Shown here: positions 13,900-24,526 of the stretch, piece by piece
Numbering within the stretch: position 1 is the first letter of the stretch
Layout: each line of letters opens with the position of its first letter
NCBI GenBank assembly: GCA_949357655.1
Contig: CASHTG010000017.1
Coordinates: forward strand, 1,178,001-1,242,000
Origin: Parascedosporium putredinis
Lineage: Eukaryota > Ascomycota > Sordariomycetes > Microascales > Microascaceae
Length of the DNA stretch: 64,000 nt
Direction of reading: 5' to 3'
Notes under the pieces: generated by a model
Seen by the model: only the letters and a program-made list of their open reading frames with translations
Told to the model about the DNA's origin: nothing
Databases searched by the model: none
Program-made: the position numbers and the translations under genes

Positions 13900-15534
13900 A
13901 TAGGCACCGCGCCAGCGACATCTTCCCCAAGCGAACATTAAAAAATACAAAAGTACAGGAGGTGGAAAGGGCTGAATAGGCATGGGCCACGAACAAGCGA
14001 GCGACGAGTACAGGAGGAACAACACATACCCCCTTTCTGCTCAGCTCACGGTGTGCTCTCGCCGCCCTTTCTGCCTTGCTGATCTGTCTCTCTTTCCTTT
14101 CTGGGCACGGGGTTAACTGGGTGTTTTTTACGAGCGACCTTTGCCGTGTGTTAGATATTGTGTGTAGACTATTCATATCCATTCCGAGATATAAGTTTTG
14201 CTACTTGAAGACTCGGGATGTTGGCGAAAGCTTTTTATCATGCTTGTTTTTTTGTTATTTGTTTACTCATGTGCGATATGACCGATTTTCCTTTCTTGGC
14301 TTCTTTTGAGATGTTAGCCTTTGCAATATACCAATGTTTCATCATCTCAATCACTTTGCTCCCGAAGAGTGTAGAAGTGGAACAGGTTCTCTGGTTCTTG
14401 ATCGCCATGGACGGGCTTGGCAAGGGGTCTGTCTGTCCGGTAAACACGAATCCATGGATTAATTGCATTGAAAAACTGCGTGTAATGAAGGAGAGGTGGG
14501 AAGCAGGGGAGAAGAAAAGCACAGAATGTAACCAAGCCTGGCCTTGCCCTCCGTCCTTTCCTCCCAGGAAAGCCCAGCACATTGCAGATTTATCTTTTCG
14601 GAAAGAAGCAAAATCCCTCGCCGTTCTTTTTCTCTCCAGTTCCTCTTCACTTTTCTTGACGTGCCCTTTTTTCCAACCGTTTGAGAGGGAGAGGGTGGGA
14701 GAGGGAGAGGGCGAGGGCGAGCGACAAAGGGGAGGAGGTGGGCCGGAACTGGAGCCAATTCCCCGTTCCGGTCCGAGACAATCTTTGGGTGCGGCAACAG
14801 GTCGTCATCTTGGATGCATGTAGCCATGGCGAGGTGGAAGGGCTGAAAGAACCTTGAGCCTTTCTCCCTTCTCCCTCTCTCCTCTCTCCTCTTCGTTTCC
14901 GCGTTTGGGTCCCGCATTATTATGGGATAACCCGTTGTAATTTCTCTCTTGGCAACGTGAGGCCTTGACAACCAACGCCTGGGCGGGCGGGAGGGTTTTT
15001 GGTTCGGGCAGGGGTCTACACGAATTGCGAGCTCCAATTGAGATCTTTGTGTGAATCACCCAACACTTTGAACAAAATATCAACGAGAATCCAAGATTTC
15101 GTGAGGCTCGCATCTCCCCCTGTTCCATGATCGAGTTACGAACTACTTGCTCGCGTGGCGTGTCCCGGGGAGGACACCCCTGAAGGCGAGTGGCAGGTAA
15201 GAATGGCGGGAGCGAGATTGGGGAATTTGCGATATGTGACAACTTCTGGGTCCCGTACATGGAATCCTTGCCCGCCTGCTTTGGGTTGATTGAACGGGCT
15301 GGTTGGCTACATGTATCAATGTATGTGTACACACACACCCTTCCTCTCCAGCCTCTCACCGGCCATCGCAACGGGAAGATGACAAGGTTCTAGTGTCTGA
15401 GAATCAATAATGTGCTGTCATGTCAATCAGTCTGGACGACATCACGCGCTTGGTCACTGGTGGAAACGAAGAGTGCCCCCGTGTCTCTTCCTCTTATTTT
15501 TCGAACGATAGCGAAGAGGAAACATAGGGAAAGA

Positions 15535-15614
15535 GACTTTTAGGTATGAAAAGGGCGTTTGCGTTCGGTCATATGATTGATATCCCTTGCCGTCCTTTTC
15601 ATACCTAAAAAGTC
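15535..15614. repeat. Inverted repeat with arms of about 22 bases
   Basis: The left arm at 15535-15556 and the right arm at 15592-15614 are reverse complements, except for one base in a T run and one further mismatch. The loop is about 35 bases. The arms contain TTAGGTATGAAAAGG and its complement. It could be a hairpin in a transcript, a tiny MITE or the remains of one. I see no obvious target-site duplication. Confidence 0.75.
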
Positions 15615-15770
15615 ACCAACGTTTGTGAGGCGCAATGTGTCTCGTTGAGTAAAAGAGATCAATTTTTTTCTCCCTCGCTATTTCAGTGACGCAGTGTATC
15701 ATATGTAGCCATATATGGTCTTGTCATCATATCATCATCCCACCGTTGACGTCTCCTTCCACTACCTTAC

Positions 15771-15780
15771 TACTTCGTAC
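15771..15780 (+). repeat. Copy of the recurrent word TACTTCGTAC
   Basis: One of six exact copies, counting both strands, of this 10-base word in the window. The others start at 5610, 7811 (complement), 11128, 11736 (complement) and 29195. All lie outside recognised genes. Confidence 0.85.
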
Positions 15781-16382
15781 TAATACTGGCTACGTCTCCC
15801 TCGTGGCTCCCGTGATCCACCACGCGGCGTGAAATTCAAATCCAATTTTACTTTTTTGCCTTCTTCCCTTGCGCTTCTTTTCCGTCCCCCCGGCGATGGG
15901 GGCGTGGAGCAAAAACTTGCCATGTTTCCGGGGGTCCCCTAGAAAGCGGGACTCGTTGTTGCTAGTCAGACTCTTTCCGGCCTATTTCTCGTCGATCCCC
16001 GTCGTCCGGTCCCCGATATCCTCTAACGCCAATGGACAGGGCTGATGTTGGGTGTGCTTGTGATCTGCTATCTGGTAGGGGAGAGAGTAACCAAAAAGAA
16101 GGAAAACAAAAATATATAAAATAAGTTATAAGAGAAAACAAAAGGTGCTGCAACAAAAGCATAACGGCGATCCTGTGTTGCTGCGCTATTGTACCGCCTC
16201 TTCCCTCATACTGAGCAAAATCACCCAGAGATGTTGATGAGGGGAAAGAACGAGTCCAAAAGGACGGACGGACTGGTATACACTAAATCATGGGGTCATG
16301 GGCCAGCAAGGAGCTGTAAAACGAAAAAGGAAAAAAAAAAAGAACAGAAAAGGAAAGAAAATAGCCCCTCGCCGTGTTAGTC

Positions 16383-17637
16383 TCACACATGCATCTGCGC
16401 CACGTCGCCGCTGCGATGGCGGTTCCCATGAACGTAGCCATTATCATTAGCATAGCCATTGCCGTAACCGTTGCCGTGATCATAGCCATTGCTATACCCA
16501 TTGCCCGAAGCGCGGCCGTTCCCATGCGTATACCCATTGCCGTGCCCGTAGCCATGCTCGTCGTCGTAGAGGGCGCGCCGCGCCGCCGCCGCCATGGACA
16601 AGTCGATCAGGGCCGCCGTCTCGCAAAAGTCGTCGCCGAACTGCAGCTTACGCCTCCACCGCTCCGGCACGGCCGCCAGCCCGTCGCGGGCCCCCACGAG
16701 CCCCCGCGATGGCGGCGTTGGTATCCGTGTCCTTGCCGATGCGGACCACGTCGACGAGCACGTCTTCGAGGGCCCGTCCGTCCCGCAGCGCCGCCACCGC
16801 GATGGCGAGCGACTCGAGCACGTAGCCCGACGCTTTGCCCGCAAACTCGCGCGGGCCTCGCTCCGCCAGCTCCGCCAGCGATACCCGTCGGCCCAGCTCG
16901 ATGGCGTCGGCCACGCCGCTGGGTCGGTCGCCTTCGAGTCGGCGCGCGGCCGCGACACCCGCCTCGATGGCTTCTTCGGCGGACCGGCCCTCGACCAGCG
17001 CTTTCACCATGAGGTTGTACACGGCGCAGCTGACGGTGCACCGCTCGTCGTCGTGGGTTAGGGCCGAGATGCCCATCGAGTCCCGCACAATCTTGTCCTC
17101 GTCGCTCTCAAACAGGCCCGTGGGCAGACACCGCATCAGCGACCCGTTGCCCGCCTGGCCCGGTCCCGCGCCGCACCCCTTGGGCTCCCATCCGGCTTCC
17201 TGGAACCGTTCTAAGCCCATGAGCGTGGCGCCCCCGACGTCGGGGGCCGCGTGCCGTTCCGGCGCTCCGGCCAGTTGTTGCCCAGCAGCCAGTCCACCAT
17301 GTATCCGCCCGCGACTTTGGCCATGTCTGGGTCCTCGCCCCCGGCTGCCCGCGTGCGCGCGAGGTCGAGGTAGGCGAGGAGCACGGCGCGGGTCAGGTCG
17401 GTGTCGTCGGTGGCGTGGCCCGGGGTGAATCAAAGGGCCCGCCGCCTACAATGTCTCGTAAGCCCCGGGGGTACTTGGACCGCAGGTTTTCCCAGGACAT
17501 GAACTCGCACGTGGCGCCTAGGGCGTCGCCGGCGTGGAGGCCCACGAGGGCGCCGCGGATGCGGTTGAGTCGGGGTTGTCCACGCCATGGGAGGCGAGCG
17601 CGGTGTGGGGATGTGTTATCGTTATTGTTGTTTGCAT
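16383..17637 (-). CDS. ADP-ribosylglycohydrolase family protein with Gly/Asn/Tyr/His repeat tail
   Basis: This is a hydrolase of the DraG/ARH type, expected to remove ADP-ribose from proteins or small molecules using two magnesium ions. Taking the start at 17637 gives about 419 residues in one exon. The order of motifs fits the family: an Arg-Gly-Ala-Leu-Val-Gly...Gly-Asp-Ala-Leu-Gly-Ala start, the metal-binding Ala-Thr-Asp-Asp-Thr-Asp, Gly-Asn-Gly-Ser-Leu-Met-Arg, and the second metal site Gly-Lys-Asp-Thr-Asp-Thr-Asn near the end. The last 50 or so residues are a low-complexity tail of Gly-Asn-Gly-Tyr and His-Gly-Asn units. The frame breaks at four runs: G4 at 17572, G4 at 17422, G5 at 17242 and C5 at 16701. 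One extra base repairs each of the first three. The last needs two more bases or one fewer. The true substrate cannot be read from sequence. Confidence 0.85.
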
Positions 17638-18591
17638 TTGCTATTGCTTTGCTTTATAGCGTGTATGTGTGTGTGTGAGTTTTGTTGTTGTTGTTGTTGT
17701 TGTTGTTGTTTGTCGTTTGTCGTTTGGTTCGAGATTCAAAATGCTTCGTAGTCGAAAAGGGAAGAATGAGTCTCGATTCGTTGTATTTATGCTTTAGAGT
17801 TTGTGTTTGATTCAGTAAAATGAGTTGTTCAGTATTTTCTGGACTCTCCAAAGAGGGACCAAGTCTGAATCTCGATGAATGGGCAGATATATATATATAT
17901 CGGGTTTACACACACACACACTCGTCACCCAAGTGCGACTGCCCAGCATCGAGACTGTGTGGTGTGGTGCGTGTGTGTGTATCTACTCGAGTGATGAAGA
18001 AGGGGGATGCTTTAGAGTTTAGCTTTGTCGAGACAAGCACACGACTCCAAAGCATCGATGGCCTCCGCAAAAACACCAAGAGCCTACTCGAGATAAAAGG
18101 AACGCCCCCTCGCCCGATGTGGAGTGACGCTGCGCATGACCCGAGTGGACCATCAGGTGCGCTCACTCGACTGCACAAGGCATCCAACGCCAAACAGGGC
18201 ACCGCAGTTATCGAGGAATAATGGGAGCGGGGAGGAGCACTGTGGTAATTCTAAAATGAACGTACAGGGAGGCTAAAGGAAAATGTCAGCCCATCAAAGA
18301 GTCTTGCTGCGGAGCACTCGCTCCAGCAACCTCGAGATCCTCTCTTGCCATGCCGTGATTATTCCATCATTCCTCGCCCCCTCCCCCAGATTACCGGGTA
18401 CCCTTGCCCTAGGTCTCCCTCCCCAGCCTGCCCATGTGCTTCTGTTCACCTGCCGGGCCTGCTTTGTCCAAAGTTTAAAATCATGATTTCTGCTGAGCTA
18501 AAGTCTAATTATACATGCGGCCTGATCCATCCAGATCCAGGTGAGGGAACGAACCGAAACGAGACGAGACGAAAAAACCCCCTTCTCCCGA
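17638..18591. other. Short intergenic interval with simple repeats
   Basis: It separates the ADP-ribosylglycohydrolase start from the downstream end of the GH7 gene. It contains (GT)n at about 17661-17679, (GTT)n at about 17681-17711, (AT)n near 17888-17899 and (CA)n near 17908-17921. The GT and GTT tracts lie just upstream of the ADP-ribosylglycohydrolase start, in its likely promoter or leader. I see no gene here. Confidence 0.6.
17661..17711. repeat. (GT)n / (GTT)n compound microsatellite
   Basis: A GT tract runs directly into about ten GTT units. It lies 25-75 bases upstream of the ADP-ribosylglycohydrolase start at 17637. Confidence 0.9.
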
Positions 18592-20122
18592 TTACAAAAG
18601 CGCGGCCGCCGCCAGTGCCAAAAGCCCAACGGTCACGGAGGGCGCGAGGCTTCCCGCCGCCGCCACCGTCACGGCCGCGGGGCTGGAATCGCCAGCTGCA
18701 CCCGGTTGCTCCATGGCGGGGCGGCAGAGACAAGACCCGGTACCTGCTTCGCGCCGGCCGAGTCGAAAGTCGAACCAATGTCCCCCACCTGACATTGGAA
18801 AAGGTGACCGAGACGTCCGGCCGAGCCATCAAAATCTTCTTAGGATCACCCTCGCCTTCCAGGCACGGGCCGGACTCGCCACTGTCGAGCCACGACATGA
18901 AGTCTCCGTCCGAGTTCCAAATGCTAAAGATGAGCACCATGCCGCGCTGGAGAGACTCGCCCATGACCTTCATGCCTCCGAGCCGGAGGAAATGCTCCGC
19001 GTTGTGATCCGTGCAGAATTCTTCCGTCAGGAATCCCGGGTCCGTGGCATCGGTCGAGATCGGGTGGTTCTCTAGCACCTTGCCATCCTGCACGTACAAC
19101 CGCCGGATCTCGCTGAGCGTGCCCGTCGCCGTGCCGTCGTCGCTAATGAACTGAGTCACCACAGTGAAGGGCTTCGACGTGTCAACGTCACCCCGGGCGC
19201 GTAGTAGTCGTCAAACCCGCTGCGGAACGGGTTGATACCGCAGCCCGCCTTGTCGCAAACTCCCGTAGCCGTGCAGTCATCTCCCGCGCAGAGGAAGGAG
19301 CCCACACCGCTGCAGGTGTGGGGCGTGTAGACCGTAGCCCGCGAGTTGGCCTCCCAGATGTCCATCTCGTTGCAGCATGCTCCCGAGCTGTTCATGTTGG
19401 GCTATAAAAAGACGAGAGCGGGGAGTTGCCTCTAGGTTAGCGTTTACTCTGATAGAAGGACGGGGCCGACCGTAGGGGTAGATGTGTGCATTGTAGTCAC
19501 GTACCAGGCCGTTGATCCACGGAACATCGAAGCATTGGGCATCGCAGTAACCCGTGCCGTACGCGGCGCCCGCCACGTTTGTAGCGCTCTTGGACCCCGT
19601 AGGATCCATCTCCGAGAGATACAGAGCCCCGTTCATGCCGCACGCGAGCTGCGAAACGTCCACGTCGTAGCTAAGCTCCTGGTTGACGAGCTTCATCATC
19701 TCGTATGTCTCCTCGTCCTCGGCCAGCAGGTACACGCGCGGGCTGACCCTGCTGTACTCTTGGCCATCGAATAGGTATTGCCTCATCGTCAGAGACGTGC
19801 CCCTGGTCAGGACACCAATGCTGGCATAGTCGATGCCCTCCAGCGCGCAGTTCTGCGCGCAGGTCGCCTCGTCAGGGCAGATGGTGGCGTCGAAAGGCTT
19901 CTCCGCGCAATTGATGTCCATGTCGTCGACGGCATGGAACGACCGCGCCAGGGCATCCGTGACGAGGAACGTAGACTTCTCAACGCAGCCTCCATCGGTG
20001 GTGCAGTGGAAGGTGGGGAAACGAGGATGCACCTCGGGGATGGCAGTACCAATCTGCTGGGCCGAGGCCACCGCGCAGAGGGACGCGATATAGGGTAGCG
20101 CAGCTACCACTCGAGACGACAT
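18592..20122 (-). CDS. Secreted GH7 cellulase, endoglucanase type, with probable GPI-anchor tail
   Basis: Glycoside hydrolase family 7 enzymes cut cellulose with retention of configuration. Exon 1 is 19505-20122 and exon 2 runs down from 19401, joined in phase 0 across an intron with GTACGT and TATAG ends. A signal peptide of about 21 residues precedes Gln-Gln-Ile-Gly-Thr. The catalytic motif Asn-Glu-Met-Asp-Ile-Trp-Glu-Ala-Asn-Ser supplies nucleophile, Asp and acid/base, right after a Cys-Cys pair. Many further cysteines match the family. There is no CBM1. Exon 2 is broken near 19185 and at runs C5 (18782) and G4 (18718). Adding one base at each gives about 476 residues ending in a hydrophobic tail typical of GPI-anchored proteins, with the stop at 18592. 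Repairing only the first two gives a stop at 18669 and a soluble enzyme of about 450 residues. Upstream, GTGGGG near 20573 fits the short CreA/CRE1 consensus, weakly. Confidence 0.88.
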
Positions 20123-22719
20123 CTTTTCTTCTTCCCCAACGAAGGAAGTATTAGGGACGAGAGAAAAAAAGAATTATATAAGAAAAAAGGGAGGGAAACA
20201 CTGAATCCCTAGAGAAGCGAACTGTCGTCAAAAGAGAGTGGGCGAATCGGTAGGATCACAGACCTTGAGCTAGGATAACGTTCTTTCCGCGACATGAGAT
20301 GGTGGAACCGTCGTACTCTTATAAGTCGCGCACTAGGGTTGACAACCCCCTCCCCCTTGCCTTGATAGCCAGCCTCGTGCTAAATAGAACTTTTGTTTCT
20401 TCTCCCTCTTGTGGTTCCCCCGATCTCTCAGCTGGCCCAGATCGCCTCGATCATTTCTCCATAATGCCATGTTTTACGTGGTCCCTTGAGCGAAAACGGC
20501 GCTCGCGCTGCCATCCATCGCATATAAGCGGGATTTGATTCATGTAAGATCGCCGAGAGCGTGTCACGGAACGTGGGGTCGCTGGCTATCGGCACCCGCC
20601 CCAAAGGGAGGGACGAATGGAGGGAAAATAGGACGAGGGCAAGGAAGCACGAAGAAGAAGGCAAGAAAAAAAAGGGACTCCTGGGGCCCTAGCATGTTTC
20701 CAATCCCATACCAGAGGAAGAGCCGTAAACAGCCCGAGGGCTCATTTTCTAATCGGATCTTCGCTGTTCCCTGGAATTTTTGCTTGCCGTCCAGGTCGCG
20801 GGTGGCCTTTACCACCCATTACCACACAACTCCACGGCTTTGCCATCACTCTCGTGTCTCATCCACACTTGGGCCCACCTCGTGACTCCTACGTTTTGCC
20901 GGCCGAAGCAACGAAGATCTCACGGCTGCAGGACGAGATGCAGTAGGGAGAGGAGCAGGAGCAAGAGAAGGAAGAGAGAATAGAGAGGCTCCGAAGTTAG
21001 GGACGAGACATTCTAGCCGTTTCTTTGGCGGGTAAAATGCCCACGCGGTTCGGCCAGCCAAAGGGTGGAGCCGGAGGTTGACAAGGCCGGTCGATCGGCG
21101 GAGAGAGAAGAACCTGAGACCAGACATTTACCGCAGGAACCGGCAACTCGTTCAACTCCAACTGTCAGCTGCCGTGGGCCGACTCTCGCTTGTTCTGTGT
21201 CAGTTTTTGCCCCAGGGCTAGAACATCGAGGGATGAGAGATGAGACGAGAAGGAATGTGAGTCGGCTTTGCGGGCCGATTTTTGGTTTTTACATAAGAAA
21301 AAGAAGAAGAAAAGAACGTCGTCCTTTGAGATGATAGACAAGAGGCCCTCATCCCAAGAAAAGAAAGGGGGAGAGAAAAGGCATCTCCACAAGGTGTGCG
21401 AGAAAATTGCTAAATAACAACCAAAATGTGCCAAAATAGGTGCATCAATTAACAAAGGTGAGAAGGTCTGCAGCTATGGCGCTTGCCTCTGCCAAGGCGA
21501 AGAACTTCGTTTCAATCCTCAATGCGAGCCAATTTGCATCACCAAGAACTGCCATCGCAATGGAGGGGTGTTTGAGGATCGACAATCAAAATGCTCTGGG
21601 ACAATGGGCGACAATGGGCGAAAGCCTCGGCGCGACGGCGATTGATCAATTGATGTCAGGGACAGTCGAGGAAACAAGGAAAACAAACCGTTCTCGAGCC
21701 TGCCCGCCGAACGCGAAACCCGCCTCGCCTAGAACGCGTGCCAACCAACAAAAAGCTCGAACGTCGTGTATATTGCGCTGCATATTCTCGCGTGTCCACG
21801 ACTCGGCTTACCGACCGCTTGGATGGATTAGATGCAACTTCTTGCATATTGATACAAAGATCAATATGTAGGTGTCGCCGGCTTCACAATGCGGCCTCCT
21901 AAACCGTTAGTTTGACCATTGCAGCAATGATCGGGGTGCATTCATAATGGAGACGTCGATGCTTCGTTGGCGACTTCCACGAACGAGCTTGTTCCCGCAA
22001 GGGCCTAATGTACGAGTAATTACCCCAGACGGAGCCAAGTGCGAACGAGGGGCGAGCAGGGGAATGGGGAAGTACCGAAAAACCCGATATTGGGTTCCCC
22101 TCACCTGTAAAGTCAGCACACACTGCACCTGGCGCCTTCCCACCTCTAGAGCTTAGCAGCGTCTATCCGCCCTTGGGACTTTCCTCGCTGCCAAGGAATC
22201 GGGCTAACCCATTCGGCACAACTCGCATCCGGCACGAGCGACCGACCCCAGAGAGAGCGAGCAGCTCGCACCATCTCACCCATCCCATCCAACACCCGTC
22301 CAAGTAGTGTATACACTACGCACTACGTGTCTTGTGGTTCGTCCATAGCAAAATATTAGCGGCGGCCAGATCCATCTCTCAGCCAATGTGACACTAGAAA
22401 GTAAATAATCTCTTTTCCTTCATCTTGTTTTCCCCTTCCCTGACCTGGAAATCACCCCTCTCTTTTCCCTTCCCCCTACCAGCTCCAGCCCCTCCCATCC
22501 TCACACCCCCTCGAGTAAATTCCTCTCCCTTCTTCGCCTTGCGCTTTCCGAAGCTTCAATCCCGCGCCGCCTAACCAAAGTAAACCCAACAGCGACCACA
22601 ACAACAGCTTCTCCCGCTGCTACCACCGCTGGCCGAAGTTGCTTCTTCTGCCTCCTCCCTCCCCCGAAGCATCCACCCGCTCCCAGAACTTGTCTGCCTT
22701 CCCCCGCGACCCGCCCAAT
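20123..22719. other. Divergent intergenic region between GH7 and EXPERA-like genes
   Basis: This is the shared upstream region of two genes transcribed away from each other, 2.6 kb long. A CTTATAAG element at 20318-20325 sits about 200 bases before the GH7 start and could be a TATA box. A pyrimidine-rich leader at about 22410-22710 precedes the EXPERA-like start, as is common in fungal promoters. A frame at 21440-21871 (143 codons) contains a short stretch reminiscent of a copia RNase H, too weak to call a gene. Confidence 0.5.
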
Positions 22720-23620
22720 ATGGTTTCCACGCGCTCCTCTTCCGTCGCTCTCAACTCCACCCCGGAGACGCTGCCCACTCCGGCCAAGACCCCGCGCTCC
22801 CGCAAGGCGGCCTCCCGAACCACCTCCTCGGTCTCGGCCTCGGTCTCGGCCGCGCCGTCCGCCTGGTCGCACACCCCCACCGCTCTCACCCTCCTCTGGC
22901 TCGCAGTCTCCTTGCCCCTCGTCACCTGGGACACCGGCTACGTGCTTGGTCGACCTCTAACCATGGAGGGCGGCAGCCTTCACTGGCCCATCTGGACGCC
23001 CTACAAGCTCTACGGCGAGGTCGACCATATCTACGGCTGGAAAGCTTTCAACGCCGGTAATGGCTTCACTAGTGCGCAGGGCACCCTCAACGTCATTGAG
23101 ACCGTCATGTACATCGCCTATGTCTACCTCTGGAACAAGAACAAGGCCGCCGATGGCAGCGTACGGGGCCGCGAAGGCGGCCTCGCCCTCTTGCTTGGCT
23201 GGGGCGCCGCCCTCATGACGTTGAGCAAGACCGTTTTGTACTGTAAGTGCCCCTCACCCTCTTGACCTCTTGCGTCGCATCACCCTCCATCCCCGCTGCG
23301 TGCCCCTTGCGTCTCGCCAAAGATGAGATCTCACTGACGGCCCTCCTTTATGCAGGGCTCAACGAGTACTATGCCGGCTTCGACAACATTGGCCACAACT
23401 CTCTTGTGAACCTCATCTTCCTCTGGATCATCCCCAAGTAAGTTCGCTCTTCGTCCTCGCTGACCCCCTCCCACCACGATCAAGCGACGCGTGACGCGCT
23501 AACCATCACCTCTATCAATACAGTGGCGCGTGGCTCGTCTTCCCTACTTACATGATCTTTTCCATGGGCTCCGATATCCTCGATGCCTTCACTCTAGCTA
23601 GCCACGACAAGTCTGAGTAA
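22720..23620 (+). CDS. Conserved fungal four-helix membrane protein, EXPERA-like
   Basis: Predicted 233-residue membrane protein. Exons are 22720-23242, 23356-23437 and 23524-23620, with clean GT-AG introns and no frame break. Residues 1-55 are a Ser/Thr/Ala-rich hydrophilic head. Four hydrophobic segments follow. Between the first two lies Trp-Asp-Thr-Gly-Tyr and then Tyr-Gly-Glu-Val-Asp-His-Ile-Tyr-Gly-Trp. Later come Asn-Val-Ile-Glu-Thr, Leu-Asn-Glu-Tyr-Tyr and Gly-His-Asn-Ser. The four helices with buried His, Glu and Asn resemble the EXPERA group (sterol isomerase and sigma-2 receptor type), where such residues line a sterol-like pocket. I infer the resemblance from topology and have not confirmed it. 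Catalytic function is unknown. The pyrimidine-rich leader and absence of in-frame upstream coding support the start. Confidence 0.8.
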
Positions 23621-24526
23621 ATTTCGAGGAGCCGTCCGGCCGAAGTTCGCGGCAGTTCATGACGTGGCACCCGACGGTGATCCTTTGCCTGACGAAGGAC
23701 ATGTATTTGGTGCCCGACGCCACAAATAGGGCTACAGAGGGGAGAAATGACGCGCTAGGAAATAGGCGAGGGGTTTGGCGCATTTGGCTACGATGATGAC
23801 TCAAAACGCGCCAAGGACAAAGAGACGAGACAACGGCATCCATAGCACATTTTCGACCAGAGGGCGCTGAGGCCGAGGAGAGCATGTAATTGCTGGGGAA
23901 TTGGGTTCCTCTCCACGTGCCGCCCTCGCGGGCGATCTATTCTTAACCATACATATATAATGATTCGGCTTTTTTCCCATCTTCTTTTTGTTCCATTTCT
24001 TCTTGCTAGTTGTGGTCTTCAATGAGCGCGGACAATCCAGTGTTCGGAAATGGGTAAATGGGTCAAAAGAGGGGCTCGTCGAGAGCCCTTCATCTTAATG
24101 GATCTATTTAATACATGAAAATCTGAAGGGAATTTCCAAGGTGATCTTGTGGACAAAGGAAATCTAGCTTCTTCGAGAATTCGAGACTGAAGGAGGGAAA
24201 ATGATGGATGAAAAGGGAGACAAAGAAGAAAAGAAGAAGGAAGAATGAAACAAAGGAAAAGGGACAAATACATTGTGCAAGTGGTATAATATCAAAACCA
24301 GAGTGAAAATCCCACCGACCGCTGCCAACCCAGCACTCCTGGGAGTGTGCCCGTGTGTCCCGGTGATCCAGTCCATCGCCAAGGTCTAAAATCATGAGAT
24401 AAAGGAGAAGAAACAAAATAAATAGGTGGCGGTAACCACGTCACGGGTCTGGTTTCCGTGCGTTTGCGTGTGAGTGAAGAGCCTGTTACACTTCACACCT
24501 CCTCCACCTTCCAACAGGCACGCCGC
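23621..24526. other. Intergenic interval between converging genes
   Basis: This holds the 3' flanks of the EXPERA-like gene and the DUF8004 gene. It is A- and G-rich on the plus strand (about 24170-24270). I see no gene, repeat family or RNA. Confidence 0.6.

Larger units (their letters stand above)
13900..16382. other. Intergenic interval between converging genes
   Basis: This holds the downstream flanks of the rhodopsin-domain gene and the ADP-ribosylglycohydrolase gene, which point toward each other. No coding frame looks real. It contains a GA-rich stretch near 14685-14735, an imperfect inverted repeat at 15535-15614 and one TACTTCGTAC word at 15771-15780. Confidence 0.6.

Noticed and set aside
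16383..17637. Reading the ADP-ribosylglycohydrolase as a pseudogene
   Set aside because: Its breaks are of the same homopolymer type as in the essential S7 gene, and both metal-binding motifs are intact, so sequence error is the simpler cause.
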